Position numbers and translations under genes: made by a program | In this document: piece by piece, positions 34,001-44,266 of the stretch | How positions within the stretch are numbered: the first letter of the stretch is position 1 | How the letters are laid out: the number at the start of each line of letters is the position of its first letter | The notes under the pieces: generated by a model | Told to the model about the DNA's origin: nothing | The model's database searches: none | What the model saw: only the letters and a program-made list of their open reading frames with translations | Assembly (NCBI GenBank): GCA_030407085.1 | Contig: CM059586.1 | Coordinates: forward strand, 87,293,501-87,357,500 | Reading direction: 5' to 3' | Length of the DNA: 64,000 nt | DNA from: Trichopria drosophilae | Taxonomy: Eukaryota; Arthropoda; Insecta; Hymenoptera; Diapriidae

Positions 34001-37000
34001 TCAGCGCCATGATCAGCTGATCGTCGTGTAATCGTTTTTCGTTCAAAAGCAACACGTGTCGCCTTGAAACTGTCAAATCCTTGTCTAAACCCGCTATTCG
34101 TAATTTGGTCATTTCAAGCTTTTTTTGGGTATTTTCCAAAGCCATTTTTGTCATCATTAATTCCTTTGTCGCGCTTTCTATTTCAGTTTTCCTTTTTTTC
34201 TCGTCCGATTTCAGGCTGGCTGATCGATCTACAGAAATTATGCTTGCGTTATTATCTGCCTCCTGCGATAATTCAAAATATGGATGAAATGCACATACAA
34301 AAATCCAAAAGAAAACAAGATATAAAATGAATACACTTAAACTCCTCTTTTGACATTTGATTCTAATATACTATCACGCACAGCTGATTTCAAGTACAGA
34401 CATTCGTTTACGATGAAAAGCACTGTATTTACCCTCCAAAAATATTATGTGCATAAATTATTAAAAATATTCAAAGATTCTTTTCTAAATATTGAGTTCA
34501 TTCCTTATCAAATTTTAATCCCTCCCAAAATGGAATGCTTTTCGCACTAGGGACATAAAAAAAATATTTCCACACGTATTTAAAATATTTCGTTACCTGT
34601 TTCGGAATGTTTATCCAACGAATTTTGATTCGCGCGTTCTTGCCCGTGGATTTCATTTTGAAGTTCAGCAACCTTTTGTTGCAATTGGCAAATTTGCTCT
34701 GCTCTTCCTCGCCATCCATTTGGATGATTTAATAATTCGGCAACTTTTACGTTATCGCCAATTTCACTGCTCAAAATCTACACTTATATTTGATTTATTT
34801 CGAGAAATTACGCCTAGCTACGTATGTTGACTTTCGGAAAAGCGCGTCATTAGTTGTACTTTGTTTATACGAAATAATTATGTACGACAACGAAAGAAAT
34901 GTTATTGGTTTTCATTTCATAATGTAAACTATGACAAGAAAGCCAAAACACATTGAAACTGATCTGCTTTGTTAAAATAAATTTAGACTAGGCAAACAAA
35001 TTGTAAAAATGAACATCTGCAAGTTTGTTAAATTTTTAACTTAAATAATTTTTCAATCAATTCACTGAAAAAATTAATTATTTCTTTCTTTTACAATATG
35101 TTTCGTAAACAAAATCTAATAATACAGAAAATACGTGTGTTGTACTGGATTACAATAAAAAACAGACATTTTAGAAACATGCATAAATTAATACAGTTTA
35201 CTAAATTACTTTGGGTCTGATTTCTAATCAGAGGGTCAATATTAATTCAACAAGTGAAGTAAAGGTTGAATTTATACTACATGTTTTTCATATTCTTCGA
35301 ACCTTTAAATAACAATTAGTCATATATACAACAATATATCAATGAGTTCTGCTCATAAATAAGTAAACATATCATAATATCGTAACACACTTAACTTTAC
35401 TACCACTAAAGACTTATTATATGTAGCCTACTGATTTGTTCCGTGTCATTAGGTAAACAAATTCTACAAAAAATTATAAATAAACAGAAACAATTAATTC
35501 TTCTGTATTTTGACTCTAGTACACAAATAAAAAACTTATATTTTCTGTAATTTAAGTATTATCACAAATATTATTAAATTAATCGACGAATCAGAACGAT
35601 TCAAGACATTTAAATCAGTTTCTAGTCATTTTGAGACCATAATTCTAAAAAAGTGCAAGTATTGCACATCTAATCGATATATTTCCATATTTTGTAAATT
35701 ATTTATTATAAACAAGTATTATTTAAAAACAAACGGCTAAAGATCATCGACATATTCTTATAAATATTTCATATTTGTGCTAGGAATCAGTCTAGTAATT
35801 GACATCTTATAAACATTGATTTACAAAGGTTTTCGAGGCCGCTGATTAAAAACCCTTTACTAGTTTTTAAAAATTTAAAATGTCAGATACCTTCTTTTTT
35901 ACTATGGTTTTTACCTTGCTCAGTAGATGGTATCTAACTGGTCTATTTACCACAGATCGTGTACACTTTTTCTTACTTAATACAATTATCACTTTGGAAT
36001 TTTATAAGCATAAACGCAGTTTCCTAAAGAATTGGTATGAAACGGCCCTCCACTGCCACAAATAACGTTCTTGCAGAAGATTTATTGTAAATGTATGATT
36101 TTTAAGCAATATCCTTCAAAGAAATGTAAACAAAAATTACGGTGGATTGTAAAAAATATAAAACAAATTTCATTTTAGTAAAATAAAATGACGAATGAAA
36201 CTCTTTTTTCTCGAAAACTGTTAACTTTTGGAAAAAATGCTAAGAATAAAAAAATGTTTAAAATTGTCAAAGAATGAAACAAATTTTTTCAGATTTTTTT
36301 GTAAATATTTATATTTAAAAATAAATATAAAAATTTCCAAGATATCATTAACAATTTTAAAAAAATTGCAGTATATTCCTGGATGATGTCTAAAAACTTT
36401 TCGCTTTTAGTATTTTTGTGTAAAAGTTGACAGTAGAGTTAAAGTAATTTGTTAAAGAAATGTTCATTGAGGACGTCATTTTGTGGTTGTTACAATGAAG
36501 TGGGATATATAATCAAAATTTTTTCATAACATTGATATATTTTATCCAGCTTTATCCATAGTTTCAATAGAATCTCAACATTCTAATAACTTGAAAAATA
36601 TTGATAAGAAAAAATATTTCCAAATTTATTGACAATATTTTTCCCTTTTTTGCGCCATATTGAAATTCCTGATGGCTGAATCACAAATTGCACCTCGGAA
36701 TCTTGAAGAGCGACCTCGAAAACACTAGGAAATGATCCTATCAATTTTTTTCAACTTTGATTTCGATACGAAATACTGGATTGAAATTAAAGTAGTAAAA
36801 AGTTGCATTTGGGCGTTAATAGGGTTAAATTAAAATGGTAAAAAAACTATTTAGTCTTGTCCGCTTGTTGGTTTGGAATAAATCGGATTCGTATTCGGTT
36901 TTTAAACATTATTCAAAATATACTAAATTTTTTAAATTTTGGTTCAATTTTCCTTATTTCATCTGCCATATTAGATTCGCCATTTTGAATGGTTAAAAAA

Positions 37001-40000
37001 CGAAAATGGGTTCGTATTCAGCGATCTTCAAACTCCTATATGCTGAATTTCAATCACTTAGCAGTAAAAAAATGAATTTTTACGAAAATAATTTGTATAC
37101 TTTGTTTGTAGTTGATATAAAAATTTTAATCAGATAAGCAAGTGTTACATTTGTTTATGTTCACTGATTCACAAGATTCAAAATGAGAGATCCAATATGG
37201 CGGATAGAATTTCATGGTAGCGAATAATTAACAGAAATATGCTCAAACCGATCGGTAAAACTACGCTGCATCCTAATAAATATGTGTTTTGAGATTGTAA
37301 TAGCTGCTATTCTATTGAAATTCACATTAAAATGCTTTTACTTTAAAACATCGCATAAAATATTAAATTACCTTTTGAGCCTTATTAAGTTCTTGCTTTA
37401 ATGATATGTTCATATTTTTTGTTGCAAACAACTTTGCGTTCATCTGGAGCAGTCTGTTGTTTAGGGCTTTTATTTTTTCATCATTTTCCATAAATATTAA
37501 TTTTTCTTCAAATGAGCCAAATTCTGTCAGGAAAATACATAATATCGGATAACGAAACGGCATAATCATTATTCTACTATACATACATATATACACTATA
37601 TGTATATTTCATAGTGTACATAGTGATACAATTACACTTAGTATCCAATAATTTCCTAGCAACAATTTCGAATTTTGACTTGTTCGCCGAAGGCATAATA
37701 CCTTGTGGAATTGACATTTCTGTTTGACTTGTTTTACACGTGACTGTTTTAAAATTTGGTGATTGTTCTGTATCTCCCTTTTCTCCCGGTTTCGTTCCCA
37801 TTTTTGGTCCCAGTCCGCTGTCCAATGGACGTGTTGGTTCTACAGCAACTTTCTGGTACAAATATAAACAATTTTAAATGCTAAACAAAATTTGTGAATT
37901 TAAATAAATATTTACTTAAAGAAAGGAAATATTTTTGTAAATGAGACAGATATAGTAAATATAAACAACTTTTGTTAAAAGTAAAAAAAAAATATTGTTT
38001 TAATATAAGTACATTTTTTACTTGCGACTATTCTAAGAAATATTTACTTGATGCCAGATTTTTAGTGTATATATAATGAAATCATACATTTTCTTAGCAT
38101 ATTTGACAATTCCTCTCGGAAAATTGGAAATAATTTTATTTTTTAGTAATTGTGTATATACTTAACTCATTAACGCCAGGAAGGACACTTTCTGCACTTC
38201 ATTTCAATTAAATATTTCGTATGAAAATCGAACATCAATAAAATTGAAAGGTATGCATCGTACTATTTTCAAAGTTGCTTTTTACAATGGGGTTATGAAA
38301 ATTGAGCTATCGTAATTAGAAAATTAAATATAGCGATTTAAATGTAAAAAAAACGTAAAAAATCTCGGTTATACTTTTGAATAAATAATTTTTGTTCTCA
38401 TCGAAAGAATATTTTCGGTCACAAAATTCCTTCACTAAAGGTGAAGAAAACAGTTGTAGTATTAAGATATATTTTTAAAATATTAACAAAATAACATCAT
38501 GGTCACAAAATGGCGATGGCAGTAATTCCTTTTTAAAAGTTAACACATTTTTTTTCATGAAAACTATAAACTGTAGACAAAATTTTCTACGAATAAAAAT
38601 ATCTTAGAATGTATCAAAGAGTGTGCCCAAATTTTTTCAGAATATAATAATAATGATAATAACTACGTCTTTATTGGCAATTACAAATAAGGCTACAACA
38701 TAAAAATAATACAAAAATGCCAAAGGGTGAGTCACAGCAATAGCTGATTTGCAGACTGACCGGATTTAATATATTAATATCATTTTTTAATTTAAAAATT
38801 TTTAAAAAAGTCCTTTAAAAAATCTTAAAAAATTTTAGTGTATTCTTTGACAAATTCTAAAATAATTTTGTTCTAAGGAAATTTTGTCTGAAGCCTGTAT
38901 GTAGTTTTCGACAAAAGAAATTATTATTCTTCAAATCTAGAAATGATTAATAAATTTGTTTCTCAAAAACTATAAACTTTAGAGAAAATCTTCTTAGAAC
39001 AAAAATATTTTAGAATCAGTCAAAGATTACTATCAATTTTTTTCAGATTTTTTAAATGATTTTTTCACAATTTCGATTTTCTTAATTTTCGAAAAATAAC
39101 AAATTGTATCAATACATTCTGAAAAAAATTAAAAATATTCTTTGACACATTCTAAGAAACGTTTGTTCTCACAACATTTTTTATAGAGTTTGTAGTTTTC
39201 GTGAAAAAATCATTTAAGTTTTAAAAAGAAAATTCTCACTACGGTCGCCATTTTATGATCACGATGTTAGTTTTTTAATATTTAAAAAATATATCTTAAT
39301 ACTACAACTATTTTCTTCACCTTTAGCGACAGAATTTTGTGCCAGCAAATACTGTTTCTATGACAAAAAAAATGTTTTATAAAAAAGTATACCCTATTTT
39401 TTGCGTTTTTTTGACATTAAAATCGTTGCATATAATTTTGTAATTAAGATAGCTAACTTTTAATAATTCCATTGAAATTCCCGATCTCGAATATAAGAAG
39501 ACACATTCATTTCAATTTTTTTTAACCTTATTTTTCGTACGAAATACTTGATTGAAATTGAAGGCGTTAATGGGTTAACTCAAAAGCGCAAAATTTACAA
39601 AAATCTCCGTTATGCATATTCAGCTTTCTTGAAATTAGTACTTTTAATTTTTAGACAAAATACTTATAATTAAAGCTGTAGGGAAATAAATTTGTAACTT
39701 TAGTTGTGTATGTATTGTGTTTGGCAAATTAACACGGAATGTCCCTTATCCTTCTTAGATGTTGTCAATGTGTAATCCTGTAGTAAAATTTTTTAGACAA
39801 AATTTCAAGTAAATTATGCTGAGAACAAATTTTTCATTTAACCAAAGCACGTACTTTACCAGAAAAGCTTAAAAATCAACAAATTACACATCAAACCTTT
39901 ATCTCAAACGTTTAGAGAGTCAAATCGTTCCAAATATTGAATTTTTGAAAATATCTATACAATAAAAAATGTTGGAAATTTAATTTCCTACAACTTTTGT

Positions 40001-41615
40001 TGTGAGTAATTTTGTCGACAAATTAAAAGCAAGTGTGATAATCAGTAAACGAAATCACCACCGAATTCAAGATGTTGGAAAAGGCATAAGGATGATTTCT
40101 GTGAGAATTTTTGCACTTTTGAGTTACAGGGTGTGTGAGTCACAAAATTACACCAAAATAAAATTGTTTCCAATTTTCCGAGAGGAAATATCAAATGTGC
40201 TAAGAAAATATCTAATTTAATAATATGCACTAACAAATCTGGAATTAAGTAAATTTTTCTTTGAATAGTTGTAAGTTAAAAATTTTCTTGTATCAAGGCA
40301 CAAAATTACATCAAAATTAATTTATTTCTCCTACATTTTTGTCTAAAATACCTAGGCTACTCTAGCAAACAAAATTTTTAACTAATATTAATAATATTAA
40401 TGATATTAATTCTTAATCTTTTCATATTTTATAGTTAATATAAATTGAATTATTGTAAAGAGGACTATATTAAAAAAGTAAGGTTTTTTGTGTTCTCCTG
40501 ATTTTTCCCAAAATGATATTCATTCTGTAAACAACTCCACATTATGTGCTGTATTCTTCCATCAATATATTTTTATAAAAAAAATAAAAAGTTAATAAAA
40601 TTCCGAAGATTAACTGTAGCTAATATTTCCTACGTACAATCAATTTTTTGTAGGTGGCCGTTGCTTGAATGTTTTCTAAGATAAACGTCCCAATACCTGA
40701 ATCCAAAGCACCAAGAAAACAGGGCTTTTAAATATTCAAAAGCAACATTTTTATTTGGGAAATATATTCTAAAAAATCGAATTAAAAATAATTTAATTTA
40801 ATACATTTTTTAGAAATTTGTTCAAGAAATTCGATTCTATAAATTTCATTGTTTCATTTAATCTTTCCCTCAACTGGTCTAGTCAATTTCTAAAACATTC
40901 TGGGACATTTACTTGAAAGTACTCGTTTTACTTTTTATTGAAATACGTGATTTATAATTTTCAATCAATCGAAAGTGAAGAATCTCTGTCGATAAATCTT
41001 TTAATTTTGTATCAGTGCCGCAAATCAATAATATAAATAACATTTGACCAATTTAACCGAAATGCGGTTATTTTTACGTGGAGTGTTTAAAGATTCGCTT
41101 ATCTTTACAAGTGTTAGCCCCACCTTATTCGTCTATGCTTGTATAAAAGTCAACAGTCGTAATTCGATCTCTTAAATCTACAGCAGTAAACATATATTTG
41201 CATAACCTACTTATTTAATGATTTACAATTATTACAAATATTCTTATGGAATTGCTCAGATGGACTTTAAAATTCGGTGGAATTAATAATATGGAATTTT
41301 AGTTTAACTTGATTTGTTTGTAATTTGTATTGTTCGCTTGAATGATGTCACATTATTTCTTTTGGTTATGTCCGAAACAATACGTAAATTTAAAAAAATT
41401 GTATTTGTTAAACAAATTATAAAATGTACGTTTTTAAATTATATTATATTAATATGTTACTGTAATACTTTATAATAAATACAAAGTCACAATATTATTT
41501 GTAAAATTATAACCTCTATGGCATACTCCAATGGTCCTGTACTTGAAACAGTCATTCTTTTCACCGATCGAGAATGCCGCTTTTTAAACTTTTTACTAAT
41601 TTTTGAGGCACTCAT
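27909..41615 (-). CDS. CCDC13: CCDC13 ortholog, coiled-coil centriolar-satellite/cilium protein (9 exons)
   Basis: Exons, minus strand: 41615-41514, 37852-37597, 37523-37372, 34777-34597, 34228-33999, 33885-33707, 30150-29976, 29893-29733, 28047-27909; about 524 residues, shorter than vertebrate CCDC13 (about 700). The identification rests on collinear family blocks: IKALNNRLLQMNAKL then LKQELNKAQK; a GDNVKVAELL and GWRGRAEQI block; RLHDDQLIMAL; EKEKLLELVAVLNRRVD; and the end FKEMLEQSRRIFQDAYR. Most of the protein is Leu/Lys/Glu coiled coil. CCDC13 is known from centriolar satellites and ciliogenesis, and that role here is inferred from orthology. Phases agree at every junction. The first exon (weak donor GAG|GTTATA) and the second donor are the least certain parts, and an N-terminal exon could be missing. 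The introns carry MITEs, GTAC-motif arrays and a tRNA-like fragment. Confidence 0.85.
28340..29110 (+). repeat. Degenerate CAGTAC-motif array in CCDC13 intron 8
   Basis: CAGTACTG, TCAGTACC and GAGTACTGAC occur every 20-40 nt. Two direct units of about 140 bp can be aligned, starting TTAACGAGTACTGACTGACG (28517) and TTAAATCAGTACTTACTGAC (28655). A similar motif style recurs at 31.3-31.9 kb. The function is unknown. Confidence 0.65.
29149..29395 (+). mobile_element. pogo-like MITE (CAGTAGAGTCCCGG family), copy 2, intact ends
   Basis: TA-CAGTAGAGTCCCGGTATATT at the left and AATACCGGGACTCTACTG-TA at the right give good terminal inverted repeats and a TA duplication, in 247 bp. The core is GC-rich (CCCCCACCTTGCGCGCTGGG). 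In this copy the CRE is mutated (TTACATAAAG). It lies in CCDC13 intron 8. Non-autonomous. Confidence 0.9.
29733..29893 (-). CDS. CCDC13: CCDC13 exon 8
   Basis: The acceptor is CGTTATTTTAG|GATTCT. It encodes a basic helix (FERKRAAKLEVKVQKLELEK) and an acidic linker. Donor TACAA|GTAAAA, phase 2. Confidence 0.8.
29976..30150 (-). CDS. CCDC13: CCDC13 exon 7
   Basis: The acceptor is one of three in-phase AGs in CTTAGTAGTAG (30150, 30147 or 30144); phase 2 matches exon 6. It encodes EKEKLLELVAVLNRRVDKE, matching the conserved LTEFVTVLQKRVE-type segment of the family. Donor GCG|GTAATC, phase 0. Confidence 0.85.
30408..30457 (-). pseudogene. tRNA-Gly-like 3' half (tRNA-derived fragment)
   Basis: Reading on minus, a CTGCCAA anticodon-loop-like segment with a partial TTCG/CGAA stem is followed by a B-box/T-arm GGGTTCCAGTCCC (30430-30418) and a GCGCGGCGC acceptor-like 3' end. 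No D-arm or 5' half is present. It is either a tRNA pseudogene or the head of a truncated SINE. Confidence 0.5.
30480..30955. other. GC-richer repeat-like island in CCDC13 intron 6
   Basis: The segment holds TCTGGGTTTTCCGTAGTTTT, GGGGTTCAAGTCGATC (B-box-like) and CCACCCGAGAGCCGACCCGC, very unlike the flanking AT-rich intron. I take it as the body of an interspersed element, possibly linked to the tRNA-like head at 30408-30457. No protein is supported. Confidence 0.4.
30591..30630. repeat. Near-perfect 17-bp-arm hairpin
   Basis: CTACTTTACCATCAGAG and CTCTGATGATAAAGTAG flank GGTATA; one arm position differs. Confidence 0.7.
30960..31310. other. Intronic AT-rich stretch, nothing recognised
   Basis: No exon or repeat identified. 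Confidence 0.4.
31320..31860. repeat. Degenerate GGTACTGG/CAGTACC motifs in CCDC13 intron 6
   Basis: GATAGGTACTGGTATT, TTTTGGTACTGGCATAA, ACCAGGTACTGTCTAC, CCGGTACTGTGTTAGTACTC and ATACAGTACTCAAG cluster at 31330-31460 and 31740-31830, with AT-rich DNA between them. The two clusters may be the two ends of one element. Confidence 0.45.
32031..33185. repeat. GTACC-motif repeat: ~345-bp tandem units inside inverted ends
   Basis: The core is two tandem units starting AAATTCGTACCTATTATGGG (about 32475) and AAATTCGTACCTATCACTGG (about 32819), each with GTACCAATTAATGG, GGTTGCACTCAATTATAG and GCAGCTTCCTTA-like landmarks. The left end (32110-32270, plus) and the right end (33185-33070, minus) translate to similar peptides (INIKQKFKKDVPITDRVPING against INIKQQCEKKVPIADRIAING), so the ends are inverted copies. 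It lies in CCDC13 intron 6. Confidence 0.7.
33190..33706. other. Intronic stretch, no exon accepted
   Basis: A strong acceptor (TTCTTTCTTTTTATAG, minus strand, near 33616) precedes an open frame, but its phase does not fit exon 6. Confidence 0.45.
33707..33885 (-). CDS. CCDC13: CCDC13 exon 6, coiled coil
   Basis: The acceptor is TTCAAGATAG|AATCGA and the donor TTTAAA|GTATTA is phase 2. It encodes NRIKDLERRNDNVDIQIQRE and a continuing heptad-like helix to KEKELEIL. Confidence 0.82.
33999..34228 (-). CDS. CCDC13: CCDC13 exon 5, coiled coil
   Basis: The acceptor is ATTTCTGTAG|ATCGAT and the donor AAT|GTAAGT is phase 0. It encodes a long charged helix ending in LLNEKRLHDDQLIMALN; the HDD-LI-AL motif is conserved in the family. 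Confidence 0.9.
34597..34777 (-). CDS. CCDC13: CCDC13 exon 4, family signature exon
   Basis: The acceptor is AGTGTAG|ATTTTG and the donor ACAG|GTAACG is phase 1. It encodes SSEIGDNVKVAELL and NGWRGRAEQICQLQQKVAEL, the most recognisable part of the protein (residues ~171-230). Confidence 0.92.
34778..35820. other. CCDC13 intron 3, AT-rich, nothing recognised
   Basis: No exon, RNA gene or clear repeat. Confidence 0.4.
35824..36833 (-). mobile_element. TTAA/CCATTAACGCC-family element, one end preserved
   Basis: The right end reads TTGGGCGTTAATAGGGTTAA, and the block GCGCCATATTGAAATTCCTGA, AATCTTGAAGAGCGACCTCG, TTTGATTTCGATACGAAATA is collinear with the copy at 48938-50158. The left boundary is only suggested by TTTTCGAGGCCGCTGATTAA near 35830. 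Confidence 0.55.
36955..37215. repeat. TGGCGG units in inverted orientation
   Basis: CTGCCATATTAGATTCGCCA (about 36967) and AAAATGAGAGATCCAATATG then GCGGAT (about 37181) are opposite-strand copies of the dispersed motif pair. Confidence 0.55.
37372..37523 (-). CDS. CCDC13: CCDC13 exon 3, coiled coil
   Basis: The acceptor is TTTTCCTGACAG|AATTTG and the donor AAG|GTAATT is phase 0. It encodes the conserved block KIKALNNRLLQMNAKL then SLKQELNKAQK, which aligns with the family segment directly before the WRGRA block. Confidence 0.85.
37597..37852 (-). CDS. CCDC13: CCDC13 exon 2, low-complexity N-terminal region
   Basis: The acceptor is TTTGTACCAG|AAAGTT. The sequence is polar (PTRPLDSGLGPKMGTKPGEK, later KSKFEIVARKLLDTK). 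The next acceptor needs a phase-1 donor: T|GTAATT at 37636 would create TAA across the junction, so A|GTGTAT at 37597 is preferred, giving a 73-nt intron. The exact end is uncertain. Confidence 0.6.
38162..39578. mobile_element. TTAA-flanked piggyBac-like element, 1.4 kb, in CCDC13 intron 1
   Basis: TTAACTCATTAACGCCAGG at the left, and AAGGCGTTAATGGG then TTAA at the right. The inverted arms continue through TCAATTAAATATTTCGTATG and CGATCTCGAATAT. The interior is AAACTATAAACTTTAGA-type low complexity without a transposase. A LINE 3' fragment is inserted inside. Confidence 0.75.
38640..38766 (-). mobile_element. 5'-truncated LINE 3' end
   Basis: On minus, GGTCAGTCTGCAAATCAGCT, CTCACCCTTTGGCATTTTTG and GCCTTATTTGTAATTGCCAA lead to AATAAAG and a TTATCATTATTATTAT tail. 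A short unique 3' end followed by a simple-repeat tail is the usual form of a truncated non-LTR insertion. The LINE clade cannot be named. Confidence 0.55.
39579..41513. other. Rest of CCDC13 intron 1, no exon recognised
   Basis: I looked for the missing conserved N-terminal coiled-coil block of CCDC13 here and found no matching frame. Confidence 0.4.
41142..41149 (+). promoter_or_regulatory. TATA-box promoter-like site
   Basis: TATAAAAG is flanked upstream by a GATA-type CTTATCT (about 41099) in a stretch less AT-biased than its surroundings (41050-41200). No clear coding exon follows on plus, so it may be chance or the promoter of a transcript I cannot define. Confidence 0.25.
41514..41615 (-). 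CDS. CCDC13: CCDC13 exon 1 (tentative), 34 codons
   Basis: ATG opens a basic, Ser-rich frame (MSASKISKKFKKRHSRSVKR...) that runs to GAG|GTTATA in phase 0, matching the phase-0 acceptor of the next exon. The donor is non-optimal and this segment has no family signature, so its assignment to this gene is inference. Confidence 0.45.
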
Positions 41616-42385
41616 AAGTTCAACACTATTGTGTAAAATTTAACGATTTATGTATACAGTTTTTAGATAATAATAACCACGTAATTACAAAGTTCTCTGG
41701 TAGGAAACGGACTTCATTTATTTCGTTTTCGTTTCAACTTTACATAGAAACTTCCCAGTGCAATTAAATAATGGAAATTATTGTCTATTTTTTATTGTCA
41801 AAAATTTCAATTAAATAACGTTGACAATTCGGAAAAATATGTTCCAGAAGATGATATAAAATTGATGAAAAAGTAGAGTAAAGTAATACATAATATATAA
41901 TTTATAATTTCACTTTAAAATTTCAAATATTTCACTTTTTTACTTTTATCTTACGTTTGTAGAGTTGAGAAACAGTACAATAAACAAAATCATTAATGCT
42001 GACAAGGATTCAAAATATGAATTTTATTTTAACCCGTGTCGTGATAGTGTTAAGTATATTTCACTCATTTTACTTTCCAATTTTTAGGCAAAATGTGTAT
42101 TGATAGAAATACTATAGTTATAAATAAATCAAATTTAAAAATCACGTTTTTTACATAAATATCATTTTAAAAAAGTACAGCGTGAACAAATCTCTCCAAA
42201 GTTTATCGAATCCGTCGTCAGTTTTTGAAGATTCAAAATGACTGCCATAAAATTTCAAATACCACTTGATTTTTCTTGAAACTTGGCTTTTTACGTTTTA
42301 TTTGTTGGTCGCTGATACCAAAATTTATGTCTTTAAGAATTCAAAGGTCAGATATAATTAAAAATTTCTACAACAAAAATTTACA
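41616..42385. other. 5' flank of CCDC13, no gene recognised
   Basis: AT-rich. One AAAATGACTGCCATAAAATT motif near 42236 resembles the dispersed TGGCGG unit. Confidence 0.4.
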
Positions 42386-42388
42386 CCA

Positions 42389-42770
42389 TTAAGGCGGTTC
42401 TAAAGTACTCGGTCGAGAAAGTAGGAATTTTCACTAAAAAAACGTAAACAAAAAATGATTGAATCGATTTTTCAAAATTCGGACTATGTTAGGGTGATGC
42501 TAATTACTTTAGACAGTATCCTAGAAAATACCAAAGAAATTAAATGAGAACTGACCGTGAACTTTCGGAAATAAGTGACTTTTATTTATTTCCAAAAATT
42601 CTCGTTCAATGCTCAGTTAATTTCTTTGATATTTCCTAGGAAACCGTCTATAGTAATTAGAATTTTCTTTACAGAGCCCAATTTTTGAAAAATTGCTTCA
42701 GGTGTTTTTTATTTTTGGGTTTCTGTGTAAATTCCTACCTTATCCGCGGAGCACTTTAGAACCGCCTTAA
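42389..42770. mobile_element. TTAA-flanked MITE, GGNGGTTCTAAAG family, copy 2
   Basis: TTAAGGCGGTTCTAAAGTAC at the left is mirrored by GCACTTTAGAACCGCCTTAA at the right. Homology continues outside the TTAA (TTTACACCA / TGGTGTAA), so this copy may sit inside an older palindrome. Confidence 0.75.
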
Positions 42771-43250
42771 TGGTGTAATTTTTAGAGAATATAACCTTTG
42801 AATGAAGATTTATTGAAATACAAATGTTCTTTTTAAGAATATTACTTTTGTAATATTTTAATTTTCAAAAATTAATTTCTTGGGATGACGGCCTTTTTAC
42901 TTTAATTCCTTACGGAATTAAATAATCAACACTTTGATATTAATTTTCGGCAGTTCAAGAACAGAAGCACATGTTTCATCAAAAGTTTCTTTCGTAAGTT
43001 TTCACTAAATATCAAACATCATTAATGGGTTATTAATAAAAAAAATGTTTCATATTTATTAAATCTCTCATTACGTAATAACTGTAATCTAATACTTTTT
43101 TGGTATATCTAATAAATTAAATTCAAGGTTCCGTCATTAACCTAAAAATGTTCTCTTTACTTGACAGTAAACTTTTAGGAAGAATGTTATCAATTACGGA
43201 GTAAGATTTTTAAATTAATACTGAAACACGACTTAGGGAGTATGAATTGT
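42771..43250. other. AT-rich stretch, no gene recognised
   Basis: Nothing assignable. Confidence 0.4.
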
Positions 43251-43251
43251 A

Positions 43252-43319
43252 ACAAAATTATAAGGAGACGGGAGGGGAAGGTGAGGAACCGAGTGGGCAA
43301 ATATACCGGGACTCTACTG
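43252..43319 (+). mobile_element. pogo-like MITE (CAGTAGAGTCCCGG family), right-end fragment
   Basis: Only the right part is present: TAAGGAGACGGGAGGGGAAG, GTGAGGAACCGAGTGGGCAA and ATATACCGGGACTCTACTG then TA. Confidence 0.85.
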
Positions 43320-43424
43320 TATCAAAGTATTGATTATTTCATTTACAACACAGAAATTAAAGTAAAAGGATCGCCATCCCAAGGAATTCATATTTCAAAA
43401 TTAAAATATTATTAATTAACCCCT

Positions 43425-43685
43425 TTCGACACACATTTTTCTGATGAACCATTTATTTACGAAAGATGGTCTCGGAGGTTTTTTGGGGTCGTTGATCACG
43501 AATCTGTACTCACATTTTAAAAATTCAATATGGCAGATCAAAAATGTAATCTCAATCAGGTCATTTTTACATTTTTATCGGCCATACTGAATTTTTAAAA
43601 TTAGAGTTTAGATTAGTAATCAGCAACCTCAAAAAAACCCCCAGTACCCAGTTTCATCTGGGTCCAATTGAAAATTTGCCTGCGA
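43425..43685. repeat. Inverted TGGCGG units next to TTAACCCC
   Basis: TTAACCCCTTTCGACAC starts the block. TTGATCACGAATCTGTACTC and TTCAATATGGCAGATC (plus) face CGGCCATACTGAATTTTTAA and GTAATCAGCAACCTC (reverse), forming a foldback of about 250 bp. Confidence 0.55.
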
Positions 43686-43689
43686 CTGT

Positions 43690-44266
43690 ATTTTATCTGT
43701 AGAAATGACGATTTTTAGTTGTTTATTTGTTTATAAATCATAATGTTAAATAAATATTATCTTAAATGCAATGTTTTACACTTCTTCAACTTACACTTAC
43801 ATTGGTTTTAAAAAAAAGGATGCAAAGGCATTTTTTTTTCTTTAAAAACTCAAATTTTCAACAGACTAATATATTAGCCACTGTGCCGGAAACAGTTAAC
43901 CGTCAAGAATATTTTTCCAAATTACAATATTATTTTTGGATTCACATGAATTCCAAAAAGAATTCCCCATTTGTCACAACGAATAATAATGCATTCGTAG
44001 CCTGCGTGAATCAGACACTAATTCGCATGAATTTAATATAAATTTAATGATTTAAATTTATTAATGGAAATACAAGTTTCCTTTACTTATGAATGAATAG
44101 AAGTATATTGCGGATAAAAATGGATTCGTTTTTACCAACGAACGAATTCGAAACACTTAAAAACGAATTTATTTCAATACTTTTTTATCCATTTCCGTTT
44201 ACACATATACATTTAGAAAACTTTCACACAAATAGACATTATATGTCTTCGATTTCGATTTTTTCA
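43690..44266. other. AT-rich stretch, no gene recognised
   Basis: A 91-codon plus-strand frame (43766-44041) has no recognisable feature. Confidence 0.4.

Noticed and set aside
41690..41715. RFX X-box upstream of CCDC13 (GTTTCC...GAGAAC on minus), expected for a ciliary gene
   Set aside because: The half-site spacing is 5 nt, outside the 1-3 nt of the known X-box, so it is not supported.
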